From Lachnospiraceae bacterium (GTDB lineage: Bacteria; Bacillota; Clostridia; Lachnospirales; Lachnospiraceae): a DNA stretch of 64,000 bases. Positions within the stretch are counted from its first letter, which is position 1, and every line of letters begins with the position of its first letter. Below are positions 8,103 through 15,742 of this stretch, piece by piece. Below the pieces are notes generated by a model. It was given only the letters and a program-made list of their open reading frames with translations, ran no database searches and was not told the DNA's origin. The translations under genes and the position numbers were made by a program. The DNA lies in NCBI GenBank assembly GCA_910574865.1, contig CAJTDN010000002.1, positions 395,297-459,296 on the forward strand, read 5' to 3'.

Positions 8103-9397
8103 CGAATCCACTGATTTTATGTTCAACTGTCGCGGCCGGCGGCGTGAGGGCCGTCGTCTGCCTATTTCTCATTTCCCGCCTGCTCCAGGCGAAAAGGCCA
8201 AAAAAGAAAGGCATAATGGCGGCATTTTTCGGCTTCGCCGTCCTTTCCGTCTTGCTATCCGCGACGGGACTGTCCGATTTTTACCGCATGGTGCTCGAGA
8301 CCGTCCTGCTTGCCGCCTGCGCCAGACGTTTCCAGGAAGCGGACTCCAGGATGAGCTTGTTTGTCGGTATTTTTTATGAAATCGCGGTTTCCTTCTGGCA
8401 ATTCCTCGTCGCGGCGTGGACGGGCGTCTTCTTTCGTTCCCCGGCTTTTCTTGATTCCACGACAGGGTACGGGCAAATCGCCGTCTGGCTGTTCCACGCA
8501 TTGTTGGCTGCCGCCGCGTTATATCTTTGGAAACACCCCGGCATGGCGGAGAAGGAGGCCTTCCGCCTCGCGTCCATCATCGCCGTGGCGGGCTTCATCG
8601 CGGTCGTGACATTGTCAGAGCAGACCACGCTTCCCATCAAGGACGACATGCTCGACATGTGGACAATCCTGGCCGTCGTGCTGATGATGTCCGTCCTCGT
8701 GTTCAACATGAACCGGCAATACGAGATGGAAAAAGAGCTTGCAAGGTTAAAATCCGAACAAGCCGAGTTACTGGAGCGCGATTACTCCACGCTGAACCAG
8801 GCCTACGCGATGAACGCAAAGCTGTTCCACGACTTCCACAACCATATCGGCGCGCTACGCCAACTCCTTTCCCACGGAAAGCCCGAGGAAGCCATGCGAT
8901 ATTTAGACGACCTGCAGGCTCCCGTGCGGGAAATGGCCGAAACCACATGGACGGGCGACGAGACGGTGGACTACCTCATTAACAGCAAGGCACACGCGGC
9001 CATGGCCGACGACATACACTTCCAGGCACAAGTGGAATTTCCCCGTCACACGAACCTGCGAAGTGCTGATTTGTGCGCCATTCTTGGGAACCTCTCAGAC
9101 AATGCCCTGGAAGCCGCGCGGCAGGTGCCCAAAAAGGACGGTCGGTTCGTCCGCCTTACCATCCGCCGCATCCACCAGATGCTGGTCATCAAGGTGGAAA
9201 ACGGATTCGCCGCCCCGCTTGTCGAAAAGGACGGCGAACTAAAAACGTCAAAAGAAGGAAACGGGCTGCACGGATGGGGTCTGAAAAGCGCAAGAACCGC
9301 AGCCGAAAAATACGACGGCACGGTGCAGACCTCCCAGGAAGGCGACACGTTCCGGGCCGTCGCCACCCTCTCCTACCAGGGCGTGCCGACCAGGTGA
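8099..9397 (+). CDS. GHKL sensor histidine kinase
   Basis: 432 residues. Six or so membrane segments fill the first 210 residues, forming a sensor of the AgrC/VirS style. A short coiled coil follows (EKELARLKSEQAELLERD), then the phospho-acceptor box around KLFHDFHNHIGALRQ, an N-box (ILGNLSDNALEAA) and a G-box (GLHGWGLKSA). It should autophosphorylate on the H-box histidine and pass phosphate to Asp60 of the regulator encoded just upstream. The start overlaps the regulator's stop codon (ATGA) and is preceded by GGGGGG; an upstream ATG at 8084 lacks a site. No signal-peptide precursor gene is visible next to it. Confidence 0.9.
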   Translation: MTNPLILCSTVAAGGVRAVVCLFLISRLLQAKRPKKKGIMAAFFGFAVLSVLLSATGLSDFYRMVLETVLLAACARRFQEADSRMSLFVGIFYEIAVSFWQFLVAAWTGVFFRSPAFLDSTTGYGQIAVWLFHALLAAAALYLWKHPGMAEKEAFRLASIIAVAGFIAVVTLSEQTTLPIKDDMLDMWTILAVVLMMSVLVFNMNRQYEMEKELARLKSEQAELLERDYSTLNQAYAMNAKLFHDFHNHIGALRQLLSHGKPEEAMRYLDDLQAPVREMAETTWTGDETVDYLINSKAHAAMADDIHFQAQVEFPRHTNLRSADLCAILGNLSDNALEAARQVPKKDGRFVRLTIRRIHQMLVIKVENGFAAPLVEKDGELKTSKEGNGLHGWGLKSARTAAEKYDGTVQTSQEGDTFRAVATLSYQGVPTR

Positions 9398-9490
9398 ACC
9401 GATGCTATGATTAATCACGCCATCTGCAATGATTGCTACTTCTTTCCCGTCCCACCTTTTCACTCACAATATCCACGTTTACATTTACCG

Positions 9491-10579
9491 CTAAACCAGT
9501 ATAAATGCCAACGTGGGTATTAAAAACAGAACGGTTCCGATTAGCAGCACGACAATCCTGTTTCCAATCTTTTCCGAGATGAAAAAGAGAACCAAGGTCG
9601 CGAGTAGCAGGGACAATGTAACTTTACGGGTCAGAACCCCCTTTCTCCCGGTGACGGAAACCGTAATCAGCTTATCCATGGAGGAACCTTTTTCAATGGC
9701 CCCACTGGAAGATAGGATTAAAAGCATTGTCAAGAGGGCGATTTCCAGCTGCAGGGCGTATTTCTTCATGGCCTTTTCTTCCAACAACGCCTTCCATGGT
9801 GTCCGATATACATACTCCACCGCCAGCCCCTCTTTTTCCTGCAAATCCTTAAGCATATGGTACTCATCGTTCACTTGTAACAGCGCGTTATGTTTTGTCT
9901 TATTGGACGGCATTTGATTCAGAAGCAAATCCCGGTACATTTCATCGATTTCCCCGTTTTCACACCTCTCCATAATGGCCAGACGTTCGGACTCGCGTTC
10001 CTGGAACGCGGCTTCCTCCTCTTCCAAATAGTGTTCTTTTTCCACAGAAAGAGCCCCCTCCAACCGAACGGCATAAGCACGATAATAAAACTCGACACTG
10101 TCAATATAATAATTTGTGTTGAAAAACATAAAGACCTGAATGCCAGCAAACACAAGAAGAACAAAAACCCCCTTGCCGATTATCATTTGCTTATAGGCTT
10201 CAAACAACCATAAGCCTTTCGCACCTTTCTTTCTTTTTCGCTCCTTTTGGCGGGCGATGATATTTGTTTTCCGCAATTTCCATCTTCTCGAAAGAGTGGG
10301 CGCGTTCTCGTTTTCATAGAGAAAATAGGAAAACAGCATCCCGACAACGAAACAAAAGAAAAACATGATAAAGCCACTTGCAAGGTTGCTTACGGGGTAA
10401 GAGAAAAAATTCATGTTGCTATAATTTGCAATGATGGTATCCGAAACAAGCAGGGGAATGATATTCAGGTACTTTAAAGGCCCGAGATAGGAATTTTCAT
10501 AAATGCCATACCACAACACAATCTCCACCCCCCAGATTCCGACTCCCGTCAAGGCGGCCAAAACAAAAGCTGACATCAT
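9491..10579 (-). CDS. ABC-2-type permease-like membrane protein, probably truncated or shuffled
   Basis: 362 residues with two parts. Residues 1-95 hold about three membrane segments that look like the end of a permease. Then a basic stretch and a typical permease start follow (GLWLFEAYKQMIIGKGVFVLLVFAG, a long charged extracellular loop rich in Glu, then YALQLEIALLTMLLILSSSGAI and a short helical tail). This order and the abrupt end suggest a fragment of a longer two-part permease or a fusion. The ATG overlaps a TGA in another frame (ATGA, 10579-10576); that frame encodes NFKYKIKKMLPEKDRVE, which could be the lost N-terminus, implying a frameshift. A lipoprotein gene lies upstream. No ATPase on this strand. 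Confidence 0.6.
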   Translation of the reverse strand: MMSAFVLAALTGVGIWGVEIVLWYGIYENSYLGPLKYLNIIPLLVSDTIIANYSNMNFFSYPVSNLASGFIMFFFCFVVGMLFSYFLYENENAPTLSRRWKLRKTNIIARQKERKRKKGAKGLWLFEAYKQMIIGKGVFVLLVFAGIQVFMFFNTNYYIDSVEFYYRAYAVRLEGALSVEKEHYLEEEEAAFQERESERLAIMERCENGEIDEMYRDLLLNQMPSNKTKHNALLQVNDEYHMLKDLQEKEGLAVEYVYRTPWKALLEEKAMKKYALQLEIALLTMLLILSSSGAIEKGSSMDKLITVSVTGRKGVLTRKVTLSLLLATLVLFFISEKIGNRIVVLLIGTVLFLIPTLAFILV

Positions 10580-10705
10580 TCAACGCGGTCTTTTTCCGGT
10601 AACATTTTTTTAATTTTGTATTTGAAGTTCCATACGTTTCTCCTTCTATCCCACCCTTTTTCTCCTGCCCCTTTATCGTCCCCTTCCCTTTTCATGGACA
10701 ATCCG

Positions 10706-11284
10706 TCACAAATGAAGCTTGACCGCCTTCTCCCAGTCCCCGTTATAGTAATTTTCCTTTGATATTTTATAGAAGGTGTATGGATTGCCGCCCATATAGC
10801 CCTCGATAGAATCTGGCATTTTTCTACCGATAAACCAGTCAGGGGTATCCGCAATCAAGTGGAGGTAACTCTTATCAAAATCAATCTCCCCGATTTCAGG
10901 ACCGCTCTCCATCGTGTCAATGTTTAAACGGAACACGTCATAAATCCATTCCCCCTTTTCTGTTTTTCGGACATAAAAAGTATAGGTATCATCTATCACG
11001 CAGTTCGCCAACGTATCTTGCCCATAATTCATGATTTCATCCCCCCTGACACCCGTAAGCTCGGTCTTCGTGTCGGTTTCCATGTCCCACAAAAAGAGGG
11101 GGGAATCATCGTTTTCTATGTCGCGTTCCCCACACAAAAGTTTTCCATCGTACTCGCCAAGGAAATAATAGTGTGGTTCCGAACCCCCGTACCCCGCCGT
11201 GGCCCGCTTTGCCCCGCAGCCGGATAGTAACACAAGGCAACCAAGGCAGATGAATAAAAGATATGGATAAAAATTTTTTCTCAT
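10706..11284 (-). CDS. Lipoprotein of unknown function
   Basis: 192 residues. Type II signal peptide MRKNFYPYLLFICLGCLVLL ending in the lipobox LSGC, so the mature protein should be anchored outside the membrane. The mature part has repeated short beta-strand patterns (YYFLGEYDGKLLCGER, TYTFYVRKTEKGEWIYDVFRL) suggestive of a small propeller-like fold but no recognised domain. GAAGGAGG-type site before the ATG. It lies upstream of the permease-like gene and may be its partner. It probably forms part of the same decaying export group. Confidence 0.7.
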   Translation of the reverse strand: MRKNFYPYLLFICLGCLVLLSGCGAKRATAGYGGSEPHYYFLGEYDGKLLCGERDIENDDSPLFLWDMETDTKTELTGVRGDEIMNYGQDTLANCVIDDTYTFYVRKTEKGEWIYDVFRLNIDTMESGPEIGEIDFDKSYLHLIADTPDWFIGRKMPDSIEGYMGGNPYTFYKISKENYYNGDWEKAVKLHL

Positions 11285-11308
11285 GGAAAGTTTCCTCCTT
11301 CAATCAGA

Positions 11309-11336
11309 ATCCCCCGAATCTTCCATCCGGGGGATT
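11309..11336 (-). terminator. Hairpin between the secreted-protein gene and the lipoprotein gene
   Basis: AATCCCCC and GGGGGATT arms enclose a short loop, directly after the stop codon region of the leftward secreted-protein gene. The T-run is weak, so part of the transcript may read through into the lipoprotein gene 20 bases on. Confidence 0.5.
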
Positions 11337-11346
11337 AAAGAACTCA

Positions 11347-11811
11347 TCAATTATATGCATTTGTGTTATATTCCCTATAATCCATGTCATCGGAACCAAG
11401 CCCATGCCGCCCCACCACCGAAAGGACACTAAACAAGTACGTTGATTTCGTATGCTTGTGCTCATAAGACTCCCCGCGAACATAACCAATCGTACCAAAG
11501 GAATCCGACGCGGAGTTCCATGTTACAACATCAGCGTAAGCGGAAATAGCCTTTACATTTTGCGCATACTTTTCCATATCCTCTTTAGTTGGAAATCGAT
11601 AATCCATAAGACCAAAGCTCGTAGACACTAACGCCCAAGGTCCTCCAAAGTCAGTGACACAAGTGATAAGATACCAGTATCCATTCCTATCTTCCACAAC
11701 GCCACTGAGAAACCCTCTGTTATTGGCCTGGGGAGCAATCAAATCATCCCCCTCCGCAGCCCGCACGGGCAGATGGAAAACAGTACAAAGAACAAGACAT
11801 AAGGTTAACAA
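11347..11811 (-). CDS. Small secreted protein with a damaged start
   Basis: About 150 residues. A signal-peptide core (LLTLCLVLCTVFHLPVRAAE, cleavage likely after VRA) is followed by a mature domain with aromatic beta-strand motifs (GYWYLITCVTDFGGPWALV) and no family I know. The only start codon is a TTG at 11811; just before it the in-frame sequence reads TAG-AAA-TTT-TGT-ACC. A normal signal peptide would start Met-Lys-Lys-Phe-Cys, so the original ATG-lysine start seems lost. It may be silent or poorly expressed. Divergent from the ABC exporter cassette. Confidence 0.5.
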   Translation of the reverse strand: MLTLCLVLCTVFHLPVRAAEGDDLIAPQANNRGFLSGVVEDRNGYWYLITCVTDFGGPWALVSTSFGLMDYRFPTKEDMEKYAQNVKAISAYADVVTWNSASDSFGTIGYVRGESYEHKHTKSTYLFSVLSVVGRHGLGSDDMDYREYNTNAYN

Positions 11812-11845
11812 GGTACAAAATTTCTATAAATTTTAGTATTACTAA

Positions 11846-11913
11846 ACCCGTTCGCGGTCAAAATCCTACCATTCGCGGACACTTTCGCACCGGCTCCTTG
11901 TTTCTGTTATGAT
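11846..11913 (+). promoter_or_regulatory. Putative LytTR-regulated promoter of the ABC exporter cassette
   Basis: Two direct repeats, ACCCGTTCGCGGTCA (11846-11860) and ACCATTCGCGGACA (11868-11881), are offset by exactly 21 bases, the two-helical-turn spacing of LytTR operators. A TATGAT -10 element follows at 11908-11913 and there is no recognisable -35 hexamer at the right distance, which fits an activator-dependent promoter. A 15-base palindrome TTTAGTATTACTAAA lies just upstream (11832-11846). The first gene served starts at 12009. Confidence 0.65.
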
Positions 11914-12008
11914 AGGAACACAGCAAAGATAGGCCAGGACAGCCGCACCATAAAGTCCCAAGTCTTTGGTACGGCAGTCCTCTAAACAAAGAAAGCGAGG
12001 TAACGATA

Positions 12009-12185
12009 ATGCGTCATGTATGGATTCGTGGAATCATGGGTTTAATCTGGTTGGGAGCAGCCGTCGTAAGCGGCTTTTCCGGTGGTTTTGAAACGACTCT
12101 CCTCTATCTCGTCCTGGGCGGGGTATTCTTTTATTCTGCCTACGCGACATGGAAAAAGGAAAAAGACGACAAGGGGGACAAGTGA
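12009..12185 (+). CDS. Small two-helix membrane protein in the exporter cassette
   Basis: 58 residues: IRGIMGLIWLGAAVVSGFSG and TTLLYLVLGGVFFYSAYATW form two membrane helices, followed by a charged KKEKDDKGDK tail. AGCGAGG precedes the ATG. It ends one base before the ATPase start, so it is the leader gene of the ABC operon. Such small proteins occur in front of LytTR-controlled exporters, where they may be accessory subunits; the role is inferred. Confidence 0.7.
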   Translation: MRHVWIRGIMGLIWLGAAVVSGFSGGFETTLLYLVLGGVFFYSAYATWKKEKDDKGDK

Positions 12186-12186
12186 C

Positions 12187-12894
12187 ATGGGAAACCCTCT
12201 TTTGACCGTCAAAAATTTAAGCGCGTGGTACGACCGAGGCAAAATGGTACTGGACGGCTTTTCCCTGGAACTGGCCGCACACGAGGTAGTGGGCTTAATC
12301 GGGCTGAACGGGGCCGGAAAAACAACTTTTTTGAAAATATTATCCGGCCTGCTCCCCTCTTTCCGCGCGGAAAACATCTTGTTTCGCGGCCAACCCGTCA
12401 ACCTGCGGAAGCGGGATTTCAAGACCAGCCGCTACACCGTGTTCGCCGAGGATGATTCCTTTCCGTATTTCACGTTCCGGGAATATTTGTCTTACGTCTG
12501 TTCTGCTTATGAGAAAGACATACCCGACGTGTCGGAACTGGTGCACGGGTTTCATTTTGAAAATGATGCCGATACCTTGTTAAAGGACTTGTCAACCGGC
12601 AACCGCAAAAAAGCGTTTTTAATCACAGCTTTTGCCCTGCAACCGGTGCTGCTTTTCCTCGACGAACCGGTCAACGGGCTGGATTTTCAAAGCACGGAAT
12701 ATTTATACCAGCAGATTGCAAGATACAAGGAACATGGGACGGTTTTATTTTCCTCCCATGTCCTGGAGAGCATCACGCTCACTTCTGACCGGGTATTCGT
12801 TTTGGAAAATGGGAGCATCCGGCAGACATTCGAACGCGGGCAGATTGATGCCGCGAACATTCGGGAGGCTTTACGTTATGAACATGATATTTAA
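12187..12894 (+). CDS. ABC transporter ATP-binding protein
   Basis: 235 residues. Walker A GLNGAGKTT around residue 38, Q-loop region near FAEDDSFPYF, signature LSTGNRKK (degenerate against LSGGQ), Walker B LLFLDEP with the following D-loop NGLD, and the switch histidine in FSSHVLE. It powers export with the permease encoded by the overlapping next gene. The ATG at 12187 begins one base after the stop of the small membrane protein; upstream in-frame codons belong to that gene's shadow. Degenerate signature and Q-loop are common in exporters of the ABC-2 class. Confidence 0.92.
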   Translation: MGNPLLTVKNLSAWYDRGKMVLDGFSLELAAHEVVGLIGLNGAGKTTFLKILSGLLPSFRAENILFRGQPVNLRKRDFKTSRYTVFAEDDSFPYFTFREYLSYVCSAYEKDIPDVSELVHGFHFENDADTLLKDLSTGNRKKAFLITAFALQPVLLFLDEPVNGLDFQSTEYLYQQIARYKEHGTVLFSSHVLESITLTSDRVFVLENGSIRQTFERGQIDAANIREALRYEHDI

Positions 12895-14092
12895 GGCATT
12901 TGCCAAAAAACTGTTTGGAGTAAAATGCGAGAAATTAAAACGAACCGTCTTTCTCTGCCTAGTCGTATTTTGGGGATTGTACATCGCCGACTGGAAAATA
13001 AAAATCGCGCCGTCCGTCTTATACCTGATGGCAAGTGCTTTCACCGGCGGCGTGATGTGGCAAGCTCTCACTTCAAAGGACAATGCCGCCAGCATGAAGA
13101 ACCTATTCATGCTGCCGTTTGACCGCCGCAAGTTCGTCTTCTCGTACGTGGCTGCCCTGGGTGCCTATACATTTTTCACAAAAACAGTGATGCTCCTGGC
13201 CGTCGTATGGGCCGTGGCCGCCTGGAATCCCGTGGAAATCCTTGCAAGTATCCTTTGCGCGACAAACGCCGTCCTGATGGCCGCCGTCATGTATGTCTTT
13301 CGGAAATATTGGTATGTGGGCGTTCCTTGGGCTGCCATCGCGATAATCGTCATCTTATTTTCAGGAAACATGCCATGGTTCGTGCCATTTTGTGTTGCCA
13401 ACGCCGTCTTGGCATTCCTGCTTTTGCAAAATGCCGACGCTTATTCCTTTTACCCGCAAGAGAGCGGACTCGGCCACGCTGGGAAAAAGCATGTACGCCA
13501 TTCCGTTTGGCGGTACTTTTTCCGGTATATGAAATGCCACAAGAATTATTTGGCAAACACCGCCATCATGTGGTGCGTGGGTCTCGTGTTACCGCTCTTT
13601 TTCAGACAAGTGTGGGGATCGTTTGCCGCGTTCATCGGCTTTGCCATCCTCTCCCTGAACACGCCGGTCTGCATCCTGCTGTCTTGTGAACCGGCACTGG
13701 AACAAGCCGTCCGCTTCCTGCCCGGCCAGAAAAAAGCGTTTTGCATCCCCTATTGCCTATTCATTTTTTCCTGCAACATGATTGCCAACGCAATCTACCT
13801 CTGCAGCACGCAACTTTTAAATGGAGGCGTTACACCCGCGACAGTAGCGGCAGCCCTTTTCTTCGCCCTGCAAAGCGCGGTTTGCTCCGTCTTGTTGGAG
13901 TGGTTCTATCCCATCAGGGGCTGGAAAATCGAAAGCGACCTCTGGCACCACCCACGAAAATACGCCGTCCCGGCAGGCTTGCTGCTGCTCGCGGGCGCGG
14001 TCGGGACATGGCCGGCACTGGTGCCCGTGCTGACGGGCTTGCTGGCCACGGAAGTCATCATATTGCTTGTCGGATGTTGGAACTCGGATTAA
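12878..14092 (+). CDS. ABC transporter permease
   Basis: 404 residues and about 12 hydrophobic segments; the start ATG overlaps the last 17 bases of the ATPase gene, preceded by GGGAGG, showing tight coupling. The N-terminal MNMIFKAFAKKLFGVKCEKL is a cytoplasmic lead into the first helix. No catalytic domain; it should form the membrane channel for the cassette. The substrate is unknown; possibilities are a peptide or a lipid-like toxic compound. No biosynthetic gene lies nearby. Confidence 0.8.
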   Translation: MNMIFKAFAKKLFGVKCEKLKRTVFLCLVVFWGLYIADWKIKIAPSVLYLMASAFTGGVMWQALTSKDNAASMKNLFMLPFDRRKFVFSYVAALGAYTFFTKTVMLLAVVWAVAAWNPVEILASILCATNAVLMAAVMYVFRKYWYVGVPWAAIAIIVILFSGNMPWFVPFCVANAVLAFLLLQNADAYSFYPQESGLGHAGKKHVRHSVWRYFFRYMKCHKNYLANTAIMWCVGLVLPLFFRQVWGSFAAFIGFAILSLNTPVCILLSCEPALEQAVRFLPGQKKAFCIPYCLFIFSCNMIANAIYLCSTQLLNGGVTPATVAAALFFALQSAVCSVLLEWFYPIRGWKIESDLWHHPRKYAVPAGLLLLAGAVGTWPALVPVLTGLLATEVIILLVGCWNSD

Positions 14093-14112
14093 AGATTGTT
14101 AATTTATATTTC

Positions 14113-14137
14113 GTATCGGGTGCATATGCGCCCGATA
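14113..14137. repeat. Near-perfect 24-base palindrome after the exporter operon
   Basis: TATCGGG-TGCATATGCG-CCCGATA pairs except for one central T/G position. It lies 20 bases past the permease stop, with no T-run, so it is either a weak terminator or a protein-binding palindrome. Confidence 0.5.
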
Positions 14138-14196
14138 GCCACGCGCCGGGGAACGGATGGGAAAAATTAAAGAGCACATGAAGATTCCTCCCTTGT

Positions 14197-14303
14197 AAAA
14201 GGGGCTGTCGGGTAATGCAGAAAACCCACAATATATGGCGGCGAATCCAGATGCGCCACGGCATATATCGTGGGCCTGCAGTCATTTCCCGACAGCCCCT
14301 TTT
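14197..14303 (+). terminator. Long interrupted hairpin, probable terminator
   Basis: A 16-base perfect stem (AAAAGGGGCTGTCGGG with its complement at 14287-14303) closes a further inner series of pairings (TGCAG/CTGCA, CCCAC/GTGGG, ATATATG/CATATAT) around a central loop, about 107 bases in all, followed by T-rich sequence. It would stop the exporter transcript and has the look of a dispersed hairpin element rather than a simple terminator. A further CGAGTG-GCGAAA-CACTCG hairpin follows at 14316-14333. Confidence 0.6.
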
Positions 14304-14336
14304 AGGTTCGCGCTTCGAGTGGCGAAACACTCGCTT

Positions 14337-14408
14337 ATAACTGTCTCACTCAGGGCCGAGATATGCCCACTCATAACTGTCTCCGTTAAAGGTCGAGATA
14401 TACCTACT
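14337..14408. repeat. Two tandem 36-bp repeats
   Basis: Both units begin ATAACTGTCTC and share CGAGATAT plus CC-ACT at the end; the middle differs. They lie in the gene-free region 14093-14862, which otherwise holds hairpins and one MITE-B and no credible gene. Confidence 0.6.
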
Positions 14409-14613
14409 GTTAAAGCCAATGGCATTAACCTACACATAGCATACCCCCATATTCGGAATATGGCAACTGCTTTTTGGATTTTTCCCGATTCTCCCCCCGA
14501 TTCTACTGCCAGTCGGTTGCCATTTTCCCGCCCGGACGTTATAATCGTATTGTATCGGGAGCAAAATCCGTTTTGCCCCCATGATACCCACGGGTTGATA
14601 CGCGCTTCGCGCC

Positions 14614-14779
14614 CTAGTGTAGTGACCAATTTATTTTCAGCCAAATGACGATGGATATTTCCGCATCGACAAGGCGGTCGATTGAGGCGATGCGGTGGCA
14701 TCGGCGATTGAGACCAACGCAGTTCGATGCGAAAATAGACAAGTCAGTTTGGCGAAATATAAATAGGTCACTACACTAG
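14614..14779. mobile_element. MITE-B copy 1
   Basis: A 166-bp element with 20-base inverted ends (CTAGTGTAGTGACC at the left; the complement GGTCACTACACTAG at the right). The interior shares with the copy at 42990-43153 an ordered set of short words: CAAGGCGG, GATTGAGGCG-like, GCGGTGGC, CAACG, GATG-GAAAAT. It has no coding capacity. Confidence 0.7.
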
Positions 14780-14862
14780 TATCTTGTCCCATTGACTTTC
14801 AGCAAAACGGCGCAAGACACGAACGCGTTTCACATACGAAAACAGAAAGCAGGTGACCCATG

Positions 14863-15636
14863 ATGTTTGAAATCGACAAGACCGTTTTCGGGGAATTTCT
14901 CGCAAGCCGACGAAAGGAAAAGGGATACACGCAAAAAGACCTTGCCGCGAAACTATTCGTCTCGGACAAGGCCGTCAGCAAATGGGAGCGGGGCCTTAGC
15001 ATGCCCGACATTTCCCTCTTGATTCCCCTGGCGGAGCTATTGGACGTGACCGTCACGGAATTATTGGAAGGGAGGAAGTTGGAAAATGCCACGGAAATGG
15101 ACACGACCCAGGTGGAAGTGCTCGTGAAAAAGGTGTTGAAATTCTCGGAAGAGACCCCCGAGCAGAAACGCGCGCGGCAAACGAAGCATTTTATCATTTT
15201 CGGCGGCTGCACGCTCCTCTCGGTACTGGAGCTTTTCGCCGCCATATGGTATCTGGCCGCGGCCGGGGTAAACCACCTCTCTACCAACCTGCTCGTGATG
15301 GAGCTGTTAAGCTTCATCTTCGGTATTTACTTCTGGTTCTTCATGAAAGAACGGCTGCCGGCCTACTACGATGAAAACAAAATCAACGCGTATTCCGACG
15401 GCATTTTCCGCATAAACATGCCCGGCGTGGCTTTCAACAACCGCAACTGGCCCTACATCGTGAAATGCGGGCGGGCGTGGACCGCCGTGACCCTGCTCAC
15501 CGTCCCGTTGGCCGTCCTCGTGTCGTCCACCACACACGATTTCTGGCAGAACAACGCGTTCTGGATGGGGGTGCTGGTCGTCTACCTGCTGACGCTCTTC
15601 CTCCCCATGTATGTCGTGGGACGGAAATATTCATAG
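14863..15636 (+). CDS. XRE-family HTH regulator with membrane domain
   Basis: 257 residues. The N-terminal 65 residues are a lambda-repressor-type helix-turn-helix (SRRKEKGYTQKDLAAKLFVS, then DKAVSKWERGLSMPDISLL). A linker leads to four hydrophobic segments (HFIIFGGCTLLSVLELFAAI, LLVMELLSFIFGIYFWFF, AWTAVTLLTVPLAVLVSS, MGVLVVYLLTLFLPMYVV). Such membrane-tethered XRE proteins are common in Clostridia; they are thought to couple a membrane signal to transcription. AGGTGACCC favours the ATG at 14863 or the adjacent one at 14860. No partner gene is adjacent; MITE-B lies 80 bases upstream. Confidence 0.85.
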   Translation: MFEIDKTVFGEFLASRRKEKGYTQKDLAAKLFVSDKAVSKWERGLSMPDISLLIPLAELLDVTVTELLEGRKLENATEMDTTQVEVLVKKVLKFSEETPEQKRARQTKHFIIFGGCTLLSVLELFAAIWYLAAAGVNHLSTNLLVMELLSFIFGIYFWFFMKERLPAYYDENKINAYSDGIFRINMPGVAFNNRNWPYIVKCGRAWTAVTLLTVPLAVLVSSTTHDFWQNNAFWMGVLVVYLLTLFLPMYVVGRKYS

Positions 15637-15675
15637 AACGGGATATTCCTTATTGATTTCATCATGGTTTTGCGT

Positions 15676-15720
15676 TAGCGTCGGTGTACAGAAGGCAACA
15701 CGGTCGATGAAGGGCATATT
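15676..15720. mobile_element. MITE-A solo end
   Basis: 45 bases beginning TAGCGTCGGTGTACAGAAGG match the terminal inverted repeat and adjoining bases of MITE-A (compare 3265-3309 and 42266-42310 read in the other orientation). The rest of the element is missing, so this is a deletion remnant. Confidence 0.75.
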
Positions 15721-15742
15721 TTTTCCAAATAATCAACAGCAA

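Noticed and set aside
9410..9463. A short leftward peptide GKEVAIIADGVINHSIG between the kinase and permease genes
   Set aside because: It reads like protein but is under 25 residues before it enters the kinase gene's reverse strand; too short to support as a gene remnant.
14337..14408. The 36-bp tandem repeat as a CRISPR array
   Set aside because: Only two units, conserved at both ends with a varying centre and no cas genes anywhere in the window.
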